From Candidatus Kaistia colombiensis (GTDB lineage Bacteria > Pseudomonadota > Alphaproteobacteria > Rhizobiales > Kaistiaceae), in the NCBI GenBank assembly GCA_029203105.1, contig CP119318.1:1006501-1070500 (forward strand): a DNA stretch of 64,000 nt, written 5' to 3'. Position 1 is the stretch's first letter. Every line of letters starts with the position of its first letter. Made by a program: the position numbers and the translations under genes. The notes under the pieces are model-generated. The model made no database searches and was not told the origin of the DNA. It saw only the letters and a list, made by a program, of their open reading frames with translations. Below, piece by piece: positions 8,444 through 19,887 of this stretch.

Positions 8444-8491
8444 TCCCGATGTTTTTTGGGTTTTGCGAGTGCGCGACCACTGTTAGTGAGG

Positions 8492-9250
8492 TCACCCGGC
8501 GACCTCCGCCAGTCGTCCGGTCCGTTTGGCGACGCGCCGTTCGAGGATCGCCAGCCCGTCATAGATCAGCACCGCCAGCAGCGCGACGATGATGCCGCCC
8601 TGCAGGATGAAGGAGGTGTTGGAGGTGAGCAGGCCCGCAATGATGACCTCGCCAAGCCCCTTGGCGGCCACCGTCGAGCCGATCGTCGCCGTGCCCATGT
8701 TGATCACCACCGAAAGCCTTATGCCGGCTAGGATCACCGGCAGCGCCAGCGGCAGCTCGACGCGAAACAGCTGCTGCGTCGGGTCGAGGCCCATGCCGCG
8801 CGCCGCCTCGACGACATTCTCCGGCACTTCCTTGAGGCCAGTGATGGTGTTCTCGAAGATCGGCAGCAGGCCGTAGAGCACCAGCGCTATCAGCGTCGGC
8901 TTGACGCCGAAGCCGACCACCGGCACCGCCAGGGCCAGCACGGCGACCGGCGGAAAGGTCTGGCCGATATTGACCAGGCTGCGCGACAGCGGCAGGAACT
9001 CCGCCCCCGCCTTGCGCGTGACAAACACGCCCATCACCAGCGCTAGTGCCGTGCCGATCAGGCTCGCAATGGCGACGAGGCCGAGGTGATAGAGCGTCAG
9101 GCTGAGCAAACTGCCCTGATTGTAGATCACCGGCGCGTTGTTCTCGGTGAACGGTTTTAAAACCGGCACGAACCACTCGGGTTTCAGCACGAGCGCCAGC
9201 AGCAGGCCGAGCGCCGCGAGGCGCGCGATGGGTCCGATGATGCGGCTCAC
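8492..9250 (-). CDS. ABC importer permease, OpuCB/YehW type
   Basis: Product of 252 residues with an N-terminal membrane segment and a five-to-six-helix permease core. The EAA coupling loop is clear (VVEAARGMGLDPTQQLFRVE, then PLALPVILAGIR). It belongs to the quaternary-amine (osmoprotectant) branch of ABC importers. The GTG start at 9250 overlaps the ATPase stop as GTGA, so the two are translationally coupled. Together with the following genes it forms a two-permease, one-ATPase, one-binding-protein importer in the presumed ergothioneine locus; ergothioneine carries a betaine group, so it is a reasonable ligand (inference). Confidence 0.85.
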   Translation of the reverse strand: MSRIIGPIARLAALGLLLALVLKPEWFVPVLKPFTENNAPVIYNQGSLLSLTLYHLGLVAIASLIGTALALVMGVFVTRKAGAEFLPLSRSLVNIGQTFPPVAVLALAVPVVGFGVKPTLIALVLYGLLPIFENTITGLKEVPENVVEAARGMGLDPTQQLFRVELPLALPVILAGIRLSVVINMGTATIGSTVAAKGLGEVIIAGLLTSNTSFILQGGIIVALLAVLIYDGLAILERRVAKRTGRLAEVAG

Positions 9251-10185
9251 GCCGGCCCTCCCGCATGGGCGCGGAGTGCTGCGAGCGAGACGCGGCCGAT
9301 GAGCGAGCCGTCGGGACCCGCGACCGGTAGCGCGTCGCGCTTCAACCAAAGCAGTTCCGAGAGCGCGTCGCGGAGCGTCGCCGTTTCGGCAAGCGGCGGG
9401 CCGTCCGCCGTACCGGGCTCGACGATCGTGGCGACCGTCGAGAGCGACAGCAGGCGGAACGGTCGGTCGACGCCGTTGACGAGTCTTTCGACGAAACCAT
9501 GCGCCGGGTTGGCCAGGATCTCGGCCGGCGGCGCGTATTGCAGCAGCTTGCCGCCATCCATCACCGCGATCTTGTGGCCGAGATGGATCGCTTCCTCCAT
9601 GTCGTGCGTCACCAGCACGACGGTGATGCCGAGCCGCCGCTGCACGGCGAGCAAATCTTCCTGCGCCTTGGCGCGGATGATCGGGTCGAGCGCGCCGAAG
9701 GGTTCGTCCATCAGCAGCAGGCCGGGCTCGGCCGCCAGTGCCCGCGCGACGCCGACGCGCTGCTGCTCGCCGCCGGAAAGCTGGTGCGGGAACTTTTTCG
9801 CAAAATCTTCCGACCTCATGCTGAAGAGGGACAGAAGCTCGTCGACACGCTTTTCAGTCCGCCCAGCCTCCCAGCCGAGCAGCGTCGGCACGGTCGCGAT
9901 GTTGCGCGCCACGGTCCAGTGCGGGAACAGGCCGTTGCCCTGGATGACATAGCCGATGCCGCGCCGCAGCTCTTCGCCCGGCACGGCGGCGGTGTCCTTG
10001 CCGTCGATGCGGATGGTGCCGGAGGACGGCTCGATCAGTCGGTTGATCATCCGGAGTGTCGTCGATTTGCCCGAGCCCGACGTGCCGACGATCACCGTGA
10101 TGGTGCCGCGCGCCACCGAGAGCGAGACGTCGTCGACGGCGAGCTGTTCGCCGAAGCGGCGGCTGACATGTTCGAGTTCGATCAA
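9247..10185 (-). CDS. ABC importer ATPase, OpuCA/YehX type
   Basis: Product of 312 residues. The nucleotide-binding domain has Walker A GTSGSGKST, Q-loop YVIQGNGLFP, signature LSGGEQQRV, Walker B LLLMDEPFGALD and switch His in VTHDM. The GNGLFPH segment is typical of the glycine-betaine/choline branch. The last 70 residues form a CBS-like tail (ending DGSLIGRVSLAALRAH), short for the usual tandem CBS pair. The likely start is TTG at 10185, which overlaps the upstream permease stop as TTGA with AAAGG upstream. Confidence 0.88.
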   Translation of the reverse strand: MIELEHVSRRFGEQLAVDDVSLSVARGTITVIVGTSGSGKSTTLRMINRLIEPSSGTIRIDGKDTAAVPGEELRRGIGYVIQGNGLFPHWTVARNIATVPTLLGWEAGRTEKRVDELLSLFSMRSEDFAKKFPHQLSGGEQQRVGVARALAAEPGLLLMDEPFGALDPIIRAKAQEDLLAVQRRLGITVVLVTHDMEEAIHLGHKIAVMDGGKLLQYAPPAEILANPAHGFVERLVNGVDRPFRLLSLSTVATIVEPGTADGPPLAETATLRDALSELLWLKRDALPVAGPDGSLIGRVSLAALRAHAGGPA

Positions 10186-11372
10186 AGCCGGCGCCTTTCG
10201 GAGAGTTCGATGGCCGCGTCGAGCAGGACGGCGGCGGTGAAGGCGAGCGCGATGGTCGGCACCGCGCCGAGCAGGACGAGGTCGGTGGCGGCCTGGCCGA
10301 TGCCCTGGAACACGAACGTGCCGAAGCCGCCGCCGCCGATCAGCGCCGCGATGGTGACGAGGCCGATATTCTGCACCAGCACGATGCGGATGCCAGTCAG
10401 GATCACCGGCAACGCCAGCGGCAGCTCGACCTGGAACAGGCGCTGGTGGCGCGTCATGCCCATGCCCTCGGCCGCCTCGACCACCGAGCGGCGCACTTCG
10501 CCGAGGCCAACGACGGTGTTGGCGACGACCGGCAGCAGCGAATAGAGGAACAGCGCGATCAGCGCCGGCGCCGTGCCGATGCCGCGGATGCCGAGCGAGG
10601 CGGCGAGCGGCGACCAGGCGGCGAGCAGGCCGAGCGGCACGATCATCAGTCCGTACATCGCCATCGACGGCACGGTCTGGATGATGTTGAGGATCGGCAG
10701 CGTGATGCCGCGCAGCGTCGCGTTGCGGTGGCAGGCGACCCCGAGCGGCAGGCCGATGACGAGCGCGGCGGCGAGCGAGCCAAGCGCCAGCTCGACATGC
10801 TTCGCGCCCTCGCGCCAGAATTTCTGCGCGTTGGTGGCGTATTCCTTCAGGATCGACAGCCCATCCCAATGGCCGGAGCCGAGCAGGATCGCCACCGTCA
10901 CCACCGCGCCGGCGAGCATGGCGAGCCGCGCCAGCGGCCCGAGCCGGAGCTTGGCGACCGCGTCGGTGGTCAGCACGGCGAAGGCGAACGCCATCAGCCA
11001 GAAGCCGGCGGCCGGCGAGACACGGGCATAGGCGTTTCCAGGCGGCACGACGGTCGCCGGCACGATGCCGATCAGCACGGCGAGCAGCAGTAGCGAGGCG
11101 ATCCCGGTGGCGAGCCGGAGCAGGGCGCCGGTGCGCAGCACCGCGACGATGGTGGCGATCGACAGCACGCCAACGCCGATCGCCGCCCACAGCGTCGGCA
11201 GCGACGCGGCGAGGCTGAGCCCCTGGCCGGAGATCAGCCGGTTCGGCTTCAGCGTCGCGAAGGGCTGCCAGTCCATGCCGAGCACGGCGATAACCGCGAC
11301 GACGATGCCGACGCGGTCGAGGCGGGTCGTCAGGGCCGTGGCTGGGGTCGTGGTCTCTGTGGCTTCCGTCAC
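10182..11372 (-). CDS. ABC importer permease, YehY type (large)
   Basis: Product of 396 residues with an N-terminal half of additional membrane segments and a C-terminal permease core. The EAA loop reads VVEAAEGMGMTRHQRLFQVE then PLALPVILTGIR. The size and the extra N-terminal helices match YehY of the YehZYXW importer, while the other permease is the short YehW type. Translation couples to the ATPase through a TTGA overlap. It lies 139 bases downstream of the binding-protein stop, a gap that may allow differential expression. Confidence 0.85.
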   Translation of the reverse strand: MTEATETTTPATALTTRLDRVGIVVAVIAVLGMDWQPFATLKPNRLISGQGLSLAASLPTLWAAIGVGVLSIATIVAVLRTGALLRLATGIASLLLLAVLIGIVPATVVPPGNAYARVSPAAGFWLMAFAFAVLTTDAVAKLRLGPLARLAMLAGAVVTVAILLGSGHWDGLSILKEYATNAQKFWREGAKHVELALGSLAAALVIGLPLGVACHRNATLRGITLPILNIIQTVPSMAMYGLMIVPLGLLAAWSPLAASLGIRGIGTAPALIALFLYSLLPVVANTVVGLGEVRRSVVEAAEGMGMTRHQRLFQVELPLALPVILTGIRIVLVQNIGLVTIAALIGGGGFGTFVFQGIGQAATDLVLLGAVPTIALAFTAAVLLDAAIELSERRRL

Positions 11373-11511
11373 GCCGGATGGCTCCTCTCTCTGCGCAAGA
11401 GCTTAAGGCCTCGGCGGCATACCGCAAGGTTAACGGAAGGCTAACGCCGCATGGGGCCGGACGGGCTCGTCAGGCCCCATGCGGGTTTCACGTGAAGCGC
11501 GGTTCCGGCGC

Positions 11512-12423
11512 CTATTTCACGAAGCCCTTCTGGGTCAGGAAGTCCCTGGCGACGTCCTTCGCCGGCTCGCCGCCGACCTGGATGCGGCCGTTCAGTTCCT
11601 GCAGGGTCTTGAGGTCGAGCGCGGCGAAGACCGGCTTCAGCACCTCTTCGATCTTCGGGAACTTCTTCAGCGCTTCCTCGCGGATGATCGGCGCCGGCGC
11701 ATAGACCGGCTGCACCGACTTGTCGTCGTCGAGCACGACGAGGCCGGCCGCCTGGATCGCGCCGTCGGTGCCATAGACCATGGCCGCGTTGACACCGTCG
11801 GTCTGCTCGGCCGCCGCCTTGATCGTCGCCGAGGTGTCGCCGCCGGAGAGCACCAGCAGCTGCTCTGGCTTCAAGGAGAAGCCATAGGCGGTCTGGAAGG
11901 CGGGGAGGGCGGCTGCCGAATTGACGAACTCGGCCGAGCCGGCCAGTTTCACCTTGCCGCCGCCGGCCACCCACTTGCCGAAATCGCTGAGCGATTTCAG
12001 ATTGTTGCTGCTGGCGACGTCGCCGCGCAGCCCGATCGCCCAGGTGTTGTTGGCAGGCGACGGCGACAGCCAGACGATCTTGTTGGCGTCATAGTCGAGC
12101 GTCTTCGCGGTCTCGAAGCCCTTGGCCGCATCCTTCCAGAGCGGGTCGTCCGCCTTGTTGAAGAAGAAGGCCGCATTGCCCGTATATTCCGGATAGATGT
12201 CGATTTCGCCGGCGGTGATCGCCTTGCGCACCACCGGCGTGCCGCCGAGCGAGATGCGGTCCTCGACGGTGATGCCGTTCGCCTCGAGCACCTGGGCGAT
12301 GACATTGCCGAGCAGCGTGCCCTCGGTATCGATCTTCGACGAGACGACGACATCGGCCGCATGCGCCGCGCCGAGCGAGGCGAGGAGCGCGGCGGCCGCC
12401 GCAAGGGTCTTCAAGGCTTTCAT
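11512..12423 (-). CDS. Periplasmic binding protein, OsmF/YehZ (quaternary amine) family
   Basis: Product of 303 residues with a signal peptide (MKALKTLAAAAALLASLGAAHA, cleavage after AHA). Family motifs include ISLGGTPVVRKAI, the hallmark DIYPEYTGNA near residue 80, and VYGTDGAI. These proteins bind betaine-like ligands in an aromatic cage. A short SD (GAGG) precedes the ATG. The gene lies 62 bases after the lyase stop, so lyase and importer are likely co-transcribed. Ligand specificity is inferred from context only. Confidence 0.88.
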   Translation of the reverse strand: MKALKTLAAAAALLASLGAAHAADVVVSSKIDTEGTLLGNVIAQVLEANGITVEDRISLGGTPVVRKAITAGEIDIYPEYTGNAAFFFNKADDPLWKDAAKGFETAKTLDYDANKIVWLSPSPANNTWAIGLRGDVASSNNLKSLSDFGKWVAGGGKVKLAGSAEFVNSAAALPAFQTAYGFSLKPEQLLVLSGGDTSATIKAAAEQTDGVNAAMVYGTDGAIQAAGLVVLDDDKSVQPVYAPAPIIREEALKKFPKIEEVLKPVFAALDLKTLQELNGRIQVGGEPAKDVARDFLTQKGFVK

Positions 12424-12485
12424 GGCGAGTTCCTCTACTGTCGGTGGATCTGGCGGGTCACTTTCTTCTTAGGGTTCCGCGCGCG

Positions 12486-14054
12486 TCAACGCGAGAAAAT
12501 GAGTTCATCCGTTGAGATGGATTCGTAGAAATTCCTGACCGTTTCCAAGAGTGCCGGTTGAAAAAGATTGCGTTCGATCGTCTCGATATCGAGTGACAGC
12601 GCACGGTCCTTGTCCAGGAACGCCACCTCGGCGCGGACGGAGTCATAGACGGCCGCCACCAGGCCGGTCGGCTTCATGCCCTGCATGTCGAGCCCCTGCG
12701 CGGCGAGCAGCGCCTCGATGGCGGTCATCATCTTCAGCGCGGCGATCTGGCGGTTGAGCCGCTCGACGATCAGCGGCGCGAACATCGCCTCGTCCTCCAT
12801 GCCGCCTGCGATCAGCAACGGCATGGCGGAAACCGGCGCCAGTTCGGCCATGACGCGGCTGGCGAGGTCGCCGGCCAGCTTGACCAGCGGTCCGAAGCCG
12901 GTCGCGTCGGTCGTCTCCGAAACGAGGTTGGCCGGCAGCACGCCGCGGCCGCCATTGGCGATCAGGATGATGCGGTTCAGGATGTTGCGGGCGAGATGGG
13001 CGAGGCCGGGCCCGACCGATTGTAAGGTCAGCGCCAGTTCCAGCGGCAGCGAGCCGCCGGATGTCATCGGGATGCCGTCGATGACGACGGGATTGTCGTC
13101 CGGCCGTGCCGTTGCCGCCTCGACGGCGGCGGCCGCGAAGGCGACGACGCCGGCCGAGGCGCCGAAGATCTGCGCCATCATGCGCAGGCTGAGCGGATCG
13201 TGCAGATGGGTGGCGGGCGCCCAGGGGAAGGCGTCGGCCACGGCGGTGAGCACCGTCCCGGCGGCGGCTTCGCGCGGCGAGCCGATGCGGACCGCCACCC
13301 GCCAGGGCTCCGGCGAGGCGCGCAGCGCGGCCGCCGCGCTCGAGCCGGTCGCCATGGCGACGCGGACCATTTGCGCCGCCTCGATCAGCGCCGCCCCGGC
13401 GCTGGCGATCGTCAGCGCATTGGTACTGACGGCGGAAAGCGCGTCCTTCAGGCGGAACACCAGCGGCGTCAGCCCGGCCTCGCGCAGCGCATCCCCTGCC
13501 GATTTCAGCACGCCGCGATGGAACACCTGCCCTTCGCCGGCCAGCGCCGTGGCGACCTGGCTCATCAACCCGATATCGGCGGCACCAATCGAGCCGAGCC
13601 GGCGCACCACCGGCACGATGTCGGCGTCGAGCGCCGCGACATAGGCGCGTACCAGTTCTGGGCTGCAGCCGACCATGCCGGAAAGAGCGGTGTTGACGCG
13701 GATGGCGATGCCGGCGCGGACGATTTCCGGGGCGAGCGGCTCGCCGACGCCGAAATGATGCGCGCGGACCAGGTCGGTGCGGTCGGCCGAGGCGGACAGC
13801 GCGATCGAGCGATCCTTGATGGCGCCGACGCCGGTCGTGACGCCATAGAGCGGCCGTCCGCCCTCGACGGCGCCGCGCACCGCCGCATAGGCCGCATCGA
13901 CCTCGACGAGGCGCACCTCGCAGGGCACGACGTGCAGCAGTCCGCGCCCGATCAGCGAGAGCGTCGAGAGGCGGAGGGCCGAGCCGTCCAGGGTCACGGT
14001 ATCGCGAGGCGACGCCGTCCGATCATCAAGAAGAGCTTCGGCGGCAGGCGGCAT
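12486..14054 (-). CDS. Histidine-ammonia-lyase homologue without MIO triad (putative ergothionase)
   Basis: Product of 522 residues with the aromatic amino acid lyase fold: catalytic-type Tyr in YGVTTGVG (residue 70), HHFGVGEPL, and a C-terminal VRAEVAFLDKDRAL. Where MIO enzymes have G-S-x-G-A-S-G-D, this protein has G-S-I-G-A-A-D-I (residues 154-161), so the Ala-Ser-Gly that forms the MIO cofactor is absent. Ergothionases, which eliminate trimethylamine from ergothioneine to give thiourocanate, are MIO-less relatives of HAL. With the importer and downstream enzymes this is the best reading (inference). ATG 14054 has AAGGA five bases upstream. This gene begins the operon. Confidence 0.75.
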   Translation of the reverse strand: MPPAAEALLDDRTASPRDTVTLDGSALRLSTLSLIGRGLLHVVPCEVRLVEVDAAYAAVRGAVEGGRPLYGVTTGVGAIKDRSIALSASADRTDLVRAHHFGVGEPLAPEIVRAGIAIRVNTALSGMVGCSPELVRAYVAALDADIVPVVRRLGSIGAADIGLMSQVATALAGEGQVFHRGVLKSAGDALREAGLTPLVFRLKDALSAVSTNALTIASAGAALIEAAQMVRVAMATGSSAAAALRASPEPWRVAVRIGSPREAAAGTVLTAVADAFPWAPATHLHDPLSLRMMAQIFGASAGVVAFAAAAVEAATARPDDNPVVIDGIPMTSGGSLPLELALTLQSVGPGLAHLARNILNRIILIANGGRGVLPANLVSETTDATGFGPLVKLAGDLASRVMAELAPVSAMPLLIAGGMEDEAMFAPLIVERLNRQIAALKMMTAIEALLAAQGLDMQGMKPTGLVAAVYDSVRAEVAFLDKDRALSLDIETIERNLFQPALLETVRNFYESISTDELIFSR

Positions 14055-14235
14055 GATGTCCTTCGTCGGGTGGAGAATGAGACCCCCGGGAAGCAGCTTA
14101 GACCAAATCCGGCGAGATCAGCTACTATCTGGATCGGGCGCGGCCCGGGTGGTTCGCCGCGTCACGCCGGCGCAATTGATCCGCGCCGGGCGGGGGGCCA
14201 TGATCTGCGCCCGTCTCGAATCGAACCCAGCAAGG
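14055..14235. other. Divergent promoter region
   Basis: This 181-bp gap separates the divergent lyase and aminopeptidase genes and must hold both promoters, including the one for the catabolic operon. I found no strong -35/-10 pair and no clear operator palindrome. There is no regulator gene next to the catabolic locus. Confidence 0.5.
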
Positions 14236-15637
<1,402 letters not shown>

Positions 15638-15748
15638 ATCTCAGGCAGGACAGCACCGAGGCGCGCAGGCGAATCGCATCTTGTGGAGGGAGCCGGCGGA
15701 CGCTTAGATAGATCGGGTCCGAAACGATTGGATGAGGGGAGCCGGTCC

Positions 15749-16099
15749 ATGCCCGTCGAACTGCGTCCAACCCAGGCGCTACGCCTCTGGCATGACGTGA
15801 CGCTCGATCTGGTCCGCGACGGCGAGCATGATCTCTCGGCCCGCCAGATGGCCGTGTTGCTGACGGTCTATCTCGAGCTGCCGCCGCATACGGTGCGCGG
15901 TCTCGCCGCCAAGCTCGGCGTCACCAAGCCGGCGATCACCCGCGCGCTCGACACGATGGGGCGGCTCGGCCTCGTCAGCCGGCACCGTGATGCCAAGGAT
16001 CGCCGCAATGTCGTGATTCAACGGACCGTCGCAGGAGCGCTGGCGGTCGAACGCCTCGGCGATCTGGTCATCGCCCGCCACAAGGAACTGCCGCTTTGA
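15749..16099 (+). CDS. MarR family winged-helix regulator
   Basis: Product of 116 residues. The wHTH is plain: HTVRGLAAKLGVTKPAITRAL is the recognition region and VSRHRDAKDRRNVVI the wing, with the D-x-R-x-x-R type motif of MarR proteins. It is short, lacking much of the C-terminal dimerization helix. ATG 15749 has GGGGA upstream. Its TGA overlaps the TTG of the NlpC/P60 gene, so the two are coupled. Ligand and target are unknown. Confidence 0.8.
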   Translation: MPVELRPTQALRLWHDVTLDLVRDGEHDLSARQMAVLLTVYLELPPHTVRGLAAKLGVTKPAITRALDTMGRLGLVSRHRDAKDRRNVVIQRTVAGALAVERLGDLVIARHKELPL

Positions 16100-16959
16100 C
16101 GCTGGATGCTCGCGTAAATGCCTTTCGGTCGGATCTCGCCGATGTTCGGCTGCAGGGCCAGGTCGAGGCCGACCGCTTCGTTGAAGGCGAACCGCGCCGC
16201 ATCGCCGTACCGTCGACGCCGATCCGTCGTGCGCCGCGTTCCGACGCGCCGATCGACAGCGAGGCGCTGAAGGGCGAGCGGGTGCGGGTGTTCGAGGAGA
16301 CGGCCGAGGGCTGGGCCTGGGTCCAACTCGAAACCGATTCCTATGTCGGCTTCGTCTCGTCGGACGCGCTGGGTCCGGTCGATCCGGCGCCGACGCACCG
16401 GGTCAGCGCGCTCAGGACCTTCGTCTATCCGGCCGCCGATCTGAAGTTTCCGCCGGTCGCCGCGCTCTCGATCGGCAGCCTGCTGACTCTGGGCCAGGAG
16501 GCGGAGACGCGTGGCACGCGCTATCGCTGGCTGGCGGATGGCAACGGCGCCGTCATTGCCCGCCACGTCGCCGCGCTCGACGAAGCGGCCGAGCCCGATT
16601 TCGTCGCGGTCGCCGAACGGTTTCTGGAGACCCCCTATCTCTGGGGCGGCCGGTCGAGCCTCGGGCTCGATTGCTCGGGTCTGGTGCAGCTTGCGCTGGC
16701 GGCGACCGGCGTCCGGGTTCCGCGCGATACCGACCAGCAGCAAAACGCGATCGGATCGCCGGTCGAAGGCGGCCTCGACAGCGCGCTCCAGCGTGGCGAT
16801 CTGGTGTTCTGGAAGGGGCATGTCGGCATTCTCCGTGGTGCCGAAACGCTGCTGCATGCCAGTGGCTTCCAGATGGCGGTGGTGTCCGAACCGCTGGCCG
16901 ACGTGCTCGCCCGCTACAGCCGGGCCGGTCTCGCCGCAACGACCGTTCGCCGTCCCTGA
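16096..16959 (+). CDS. NlpC/P60 (C40) peptidase with SH3 domain
   Basis: Product of 287 residues. The N-terminal half resembles bacterial SH3 domains (GERVRVFEETAEGWAWVQ; YVGFVSSDALGP). The C-terminal half is the catalytic domain: the nucleophile Cys in LGLDCSGLVQ (about residue 195), the His in KGHVGIL and a further His in LLHASG. Such enzymes cleave gamma-D-Glu-diamino acid bonds in peptidoglycan stem peptides. No signal peptide is visible, so it may act on imported peptides, like dipeptidyl-peptidase VI. The TTG start overlaps the MarR stop (TTGA). Confidence 0.85.
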   Translation: MTLDARVNAFRSDLADVRLQGQVEADRFVEGEPRRIAVPSTPIRRAPRSDAPIDSEALKGERVRVFEETAEGWAWVQLETDSYVGFVSSDALGPVDPAPTHRVSALRTFVYPAADLKFPPVAALSIGSLLTLGQEAETRGTRYRWLADGNGAVIARHVAALDEAAEPDFVAVAERFLETPYLWGGRSSLGLDCSGLVQLALAATGVRVPRDTDQQQNAIGSPVEGGLDSALQRGDLVFWKGHVGILRGAETLLHASGFQMAVVSEPLADVLARYSRAGLAATTVRRP

Positions 16960-17096
16960 CCGCGCCGGGCCGGTCCCGCCCGTACGCGCGCCTGCCGTTT
17001 GAGGCAGGTCAATGCCGTCTGCCCGTTTGGGCTTAAAATGGCCCGAAGTACGACTTCGCTCGGGCCGTTGGGGCATACAGGACGATGGGAGCGGGA

Positions 17097-17288
17097 ATGC
17101 AGGCAACTGCCAAATATATCGAGGAATTGTCGGGTCAGTTGAGCCAGCTCGCCGAACAATATGGCCTGCGGGATCTGGCCTATCTGCTCAAGCTGGCGAC
17201 AGAAGAAGCCAGGTCGGCGGTCGAGCAGGCCGCGGATGAGGCTCCGTCCGCGTCAGACGGCACGCACGACTCTAGTAGCCGCGCGTAA
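17097..17288 (+). CDS. Small conserved-looking protein of unknown function
   Basis: Product of 63 residues beginning MQATAKYIEELSGQLSQLAEQ, helical and acidic, with no membrane segment or known motif. ATG 17097 has GGGAGCGGGA directly upstream and is preferred to ATG 17085. The 3' end overlaps the convergent hydroxyacid dehydrogenase gene by 17 bases. Coding character and a good ribosome site support it; its function is unknown. Confidence 0.6.
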   Translation: MQATAKYIEELSGQLSQLAEQYGLRDLAYLLKLATEEARSAVEQAADEAPSASDGTHDSSSRA

Positions 17289-18227
17289 CATCGACCAGAT
17301 TGCCGAGCGGTTTGCCGGCCTCGAAGTCGAGGATCTGGCGGTGGATGCCGACGGCGAGCACGCTCGCCTCGCTGGAGGCCGCGACATGCGGCGTCACGAC
17401 GACGCGCGGATGGCTCCAGAACGGGCTGTCGGCGGCGAGCGGCTCCGGTTCGAACACGTCAAGGCTGGCGCCGACCAGGCGGCTGTCGTCGAGCGCGGCG
17501 AGGATGTCCGCGTCGACCTGCAGCCCGCCGCGCCCGGCATTGATCAGCACGGAGCCGCCGAGCGCGCCATCCCTGGCCAGCCGGTCGAAGACCGAGGCAT
17601 TGAGGATGCCGCGCGTATCCGGCGTCAGCGGCACCAGGGCGATGAGAATGTCGGTGCGGCCGAGGAAGGCGGTGAGGCCGTCCTCGCCATGGAAGCATTC
17701 CATGCCGGGAATGTCCTTGGCCGAGCGGCTCCAGCCGGCGACCTGGAAGCCGAGGCGGGCGAGCACTTCCGCCGCGTCGCGGCCGAGTTCGCCGAGGCCC
17801 ATGATGCCGACACGGACATCGTTGGCGACCGGCTGGCGCAGCTCGCGCCATCGATGCGCTGCCTGCTGGCGCGCATAGGCAAGGTGCTGGCGGTGGTGCA
17901 GCAGCACCTGCAGCGTCACCCATTCGGTCATGCGGGTGGTCAGGTCCGGATCGACGACGCGGACGATCGGCACGTTGGGCAGCGCCGCATTGCCGACGAC
18001 ATGATCGACGCCGGCGCCGAGCGAGAATACGGCCTTGAGGTTGGGCAGATCGGCGAACGCTTCCGCCGGCGGCCGCCAGGCCAGCACATAATGGATCGCC
18101 TCGCGGTCCGGCACGCTGGGCCAGATCGCCAGCGGCCGATGCGGTTCGCTGGCGAAGGGGACGGCCCAGGGTTCGGGCGCCCAATTGCCGGAGGCGATCA
18201 GGACGCCGGGCAGCACAGACTTGTCAT

Positions 18228-18231
<4 letters not shown>
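17272..18231 (-). CDS. D-2-hydroxyacid dehydrogenase (glyoxylate/hydroxypyruvate reductase A-like)
   Basis: Product of 319 residues. The NAD(P)-binding motif is GIMGLGELGRDAAEVL (about residue 142), followed by GWSRSAKD. Catalytic residues of the family are visible: Arg in INAGRGG, Glu in DVFEPEPL and His in VVTPHVAA. GhrA-type enzymes reduce glyoxylate or hydroxypyruvate. It is the last gene of the yej cluster: its ATG at 18231 overlaps the yejF stop by four bases, so it is translated with the transporter, for reasons not obvious from known physiology. Confidence 0.88.
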
Positions 18232-19886
<1,655 letters not shown>

Positions 19887-19887
19887 C

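Noticed and set aside
7470..8475. GCGAGTG present on both sides of the Abi island as possible target duplication
   Set aside because: Seven bases in GC-rich sequence is too little to exclude chance, and exact ends are unknown.
12486..14054. Annotation of the lyase as classical histidine ammonia-lyase (hutH)
   Set aside because: The Ala-Ser-Gly MIO triad is missing and no hutI, hutF or hutG is nearby.
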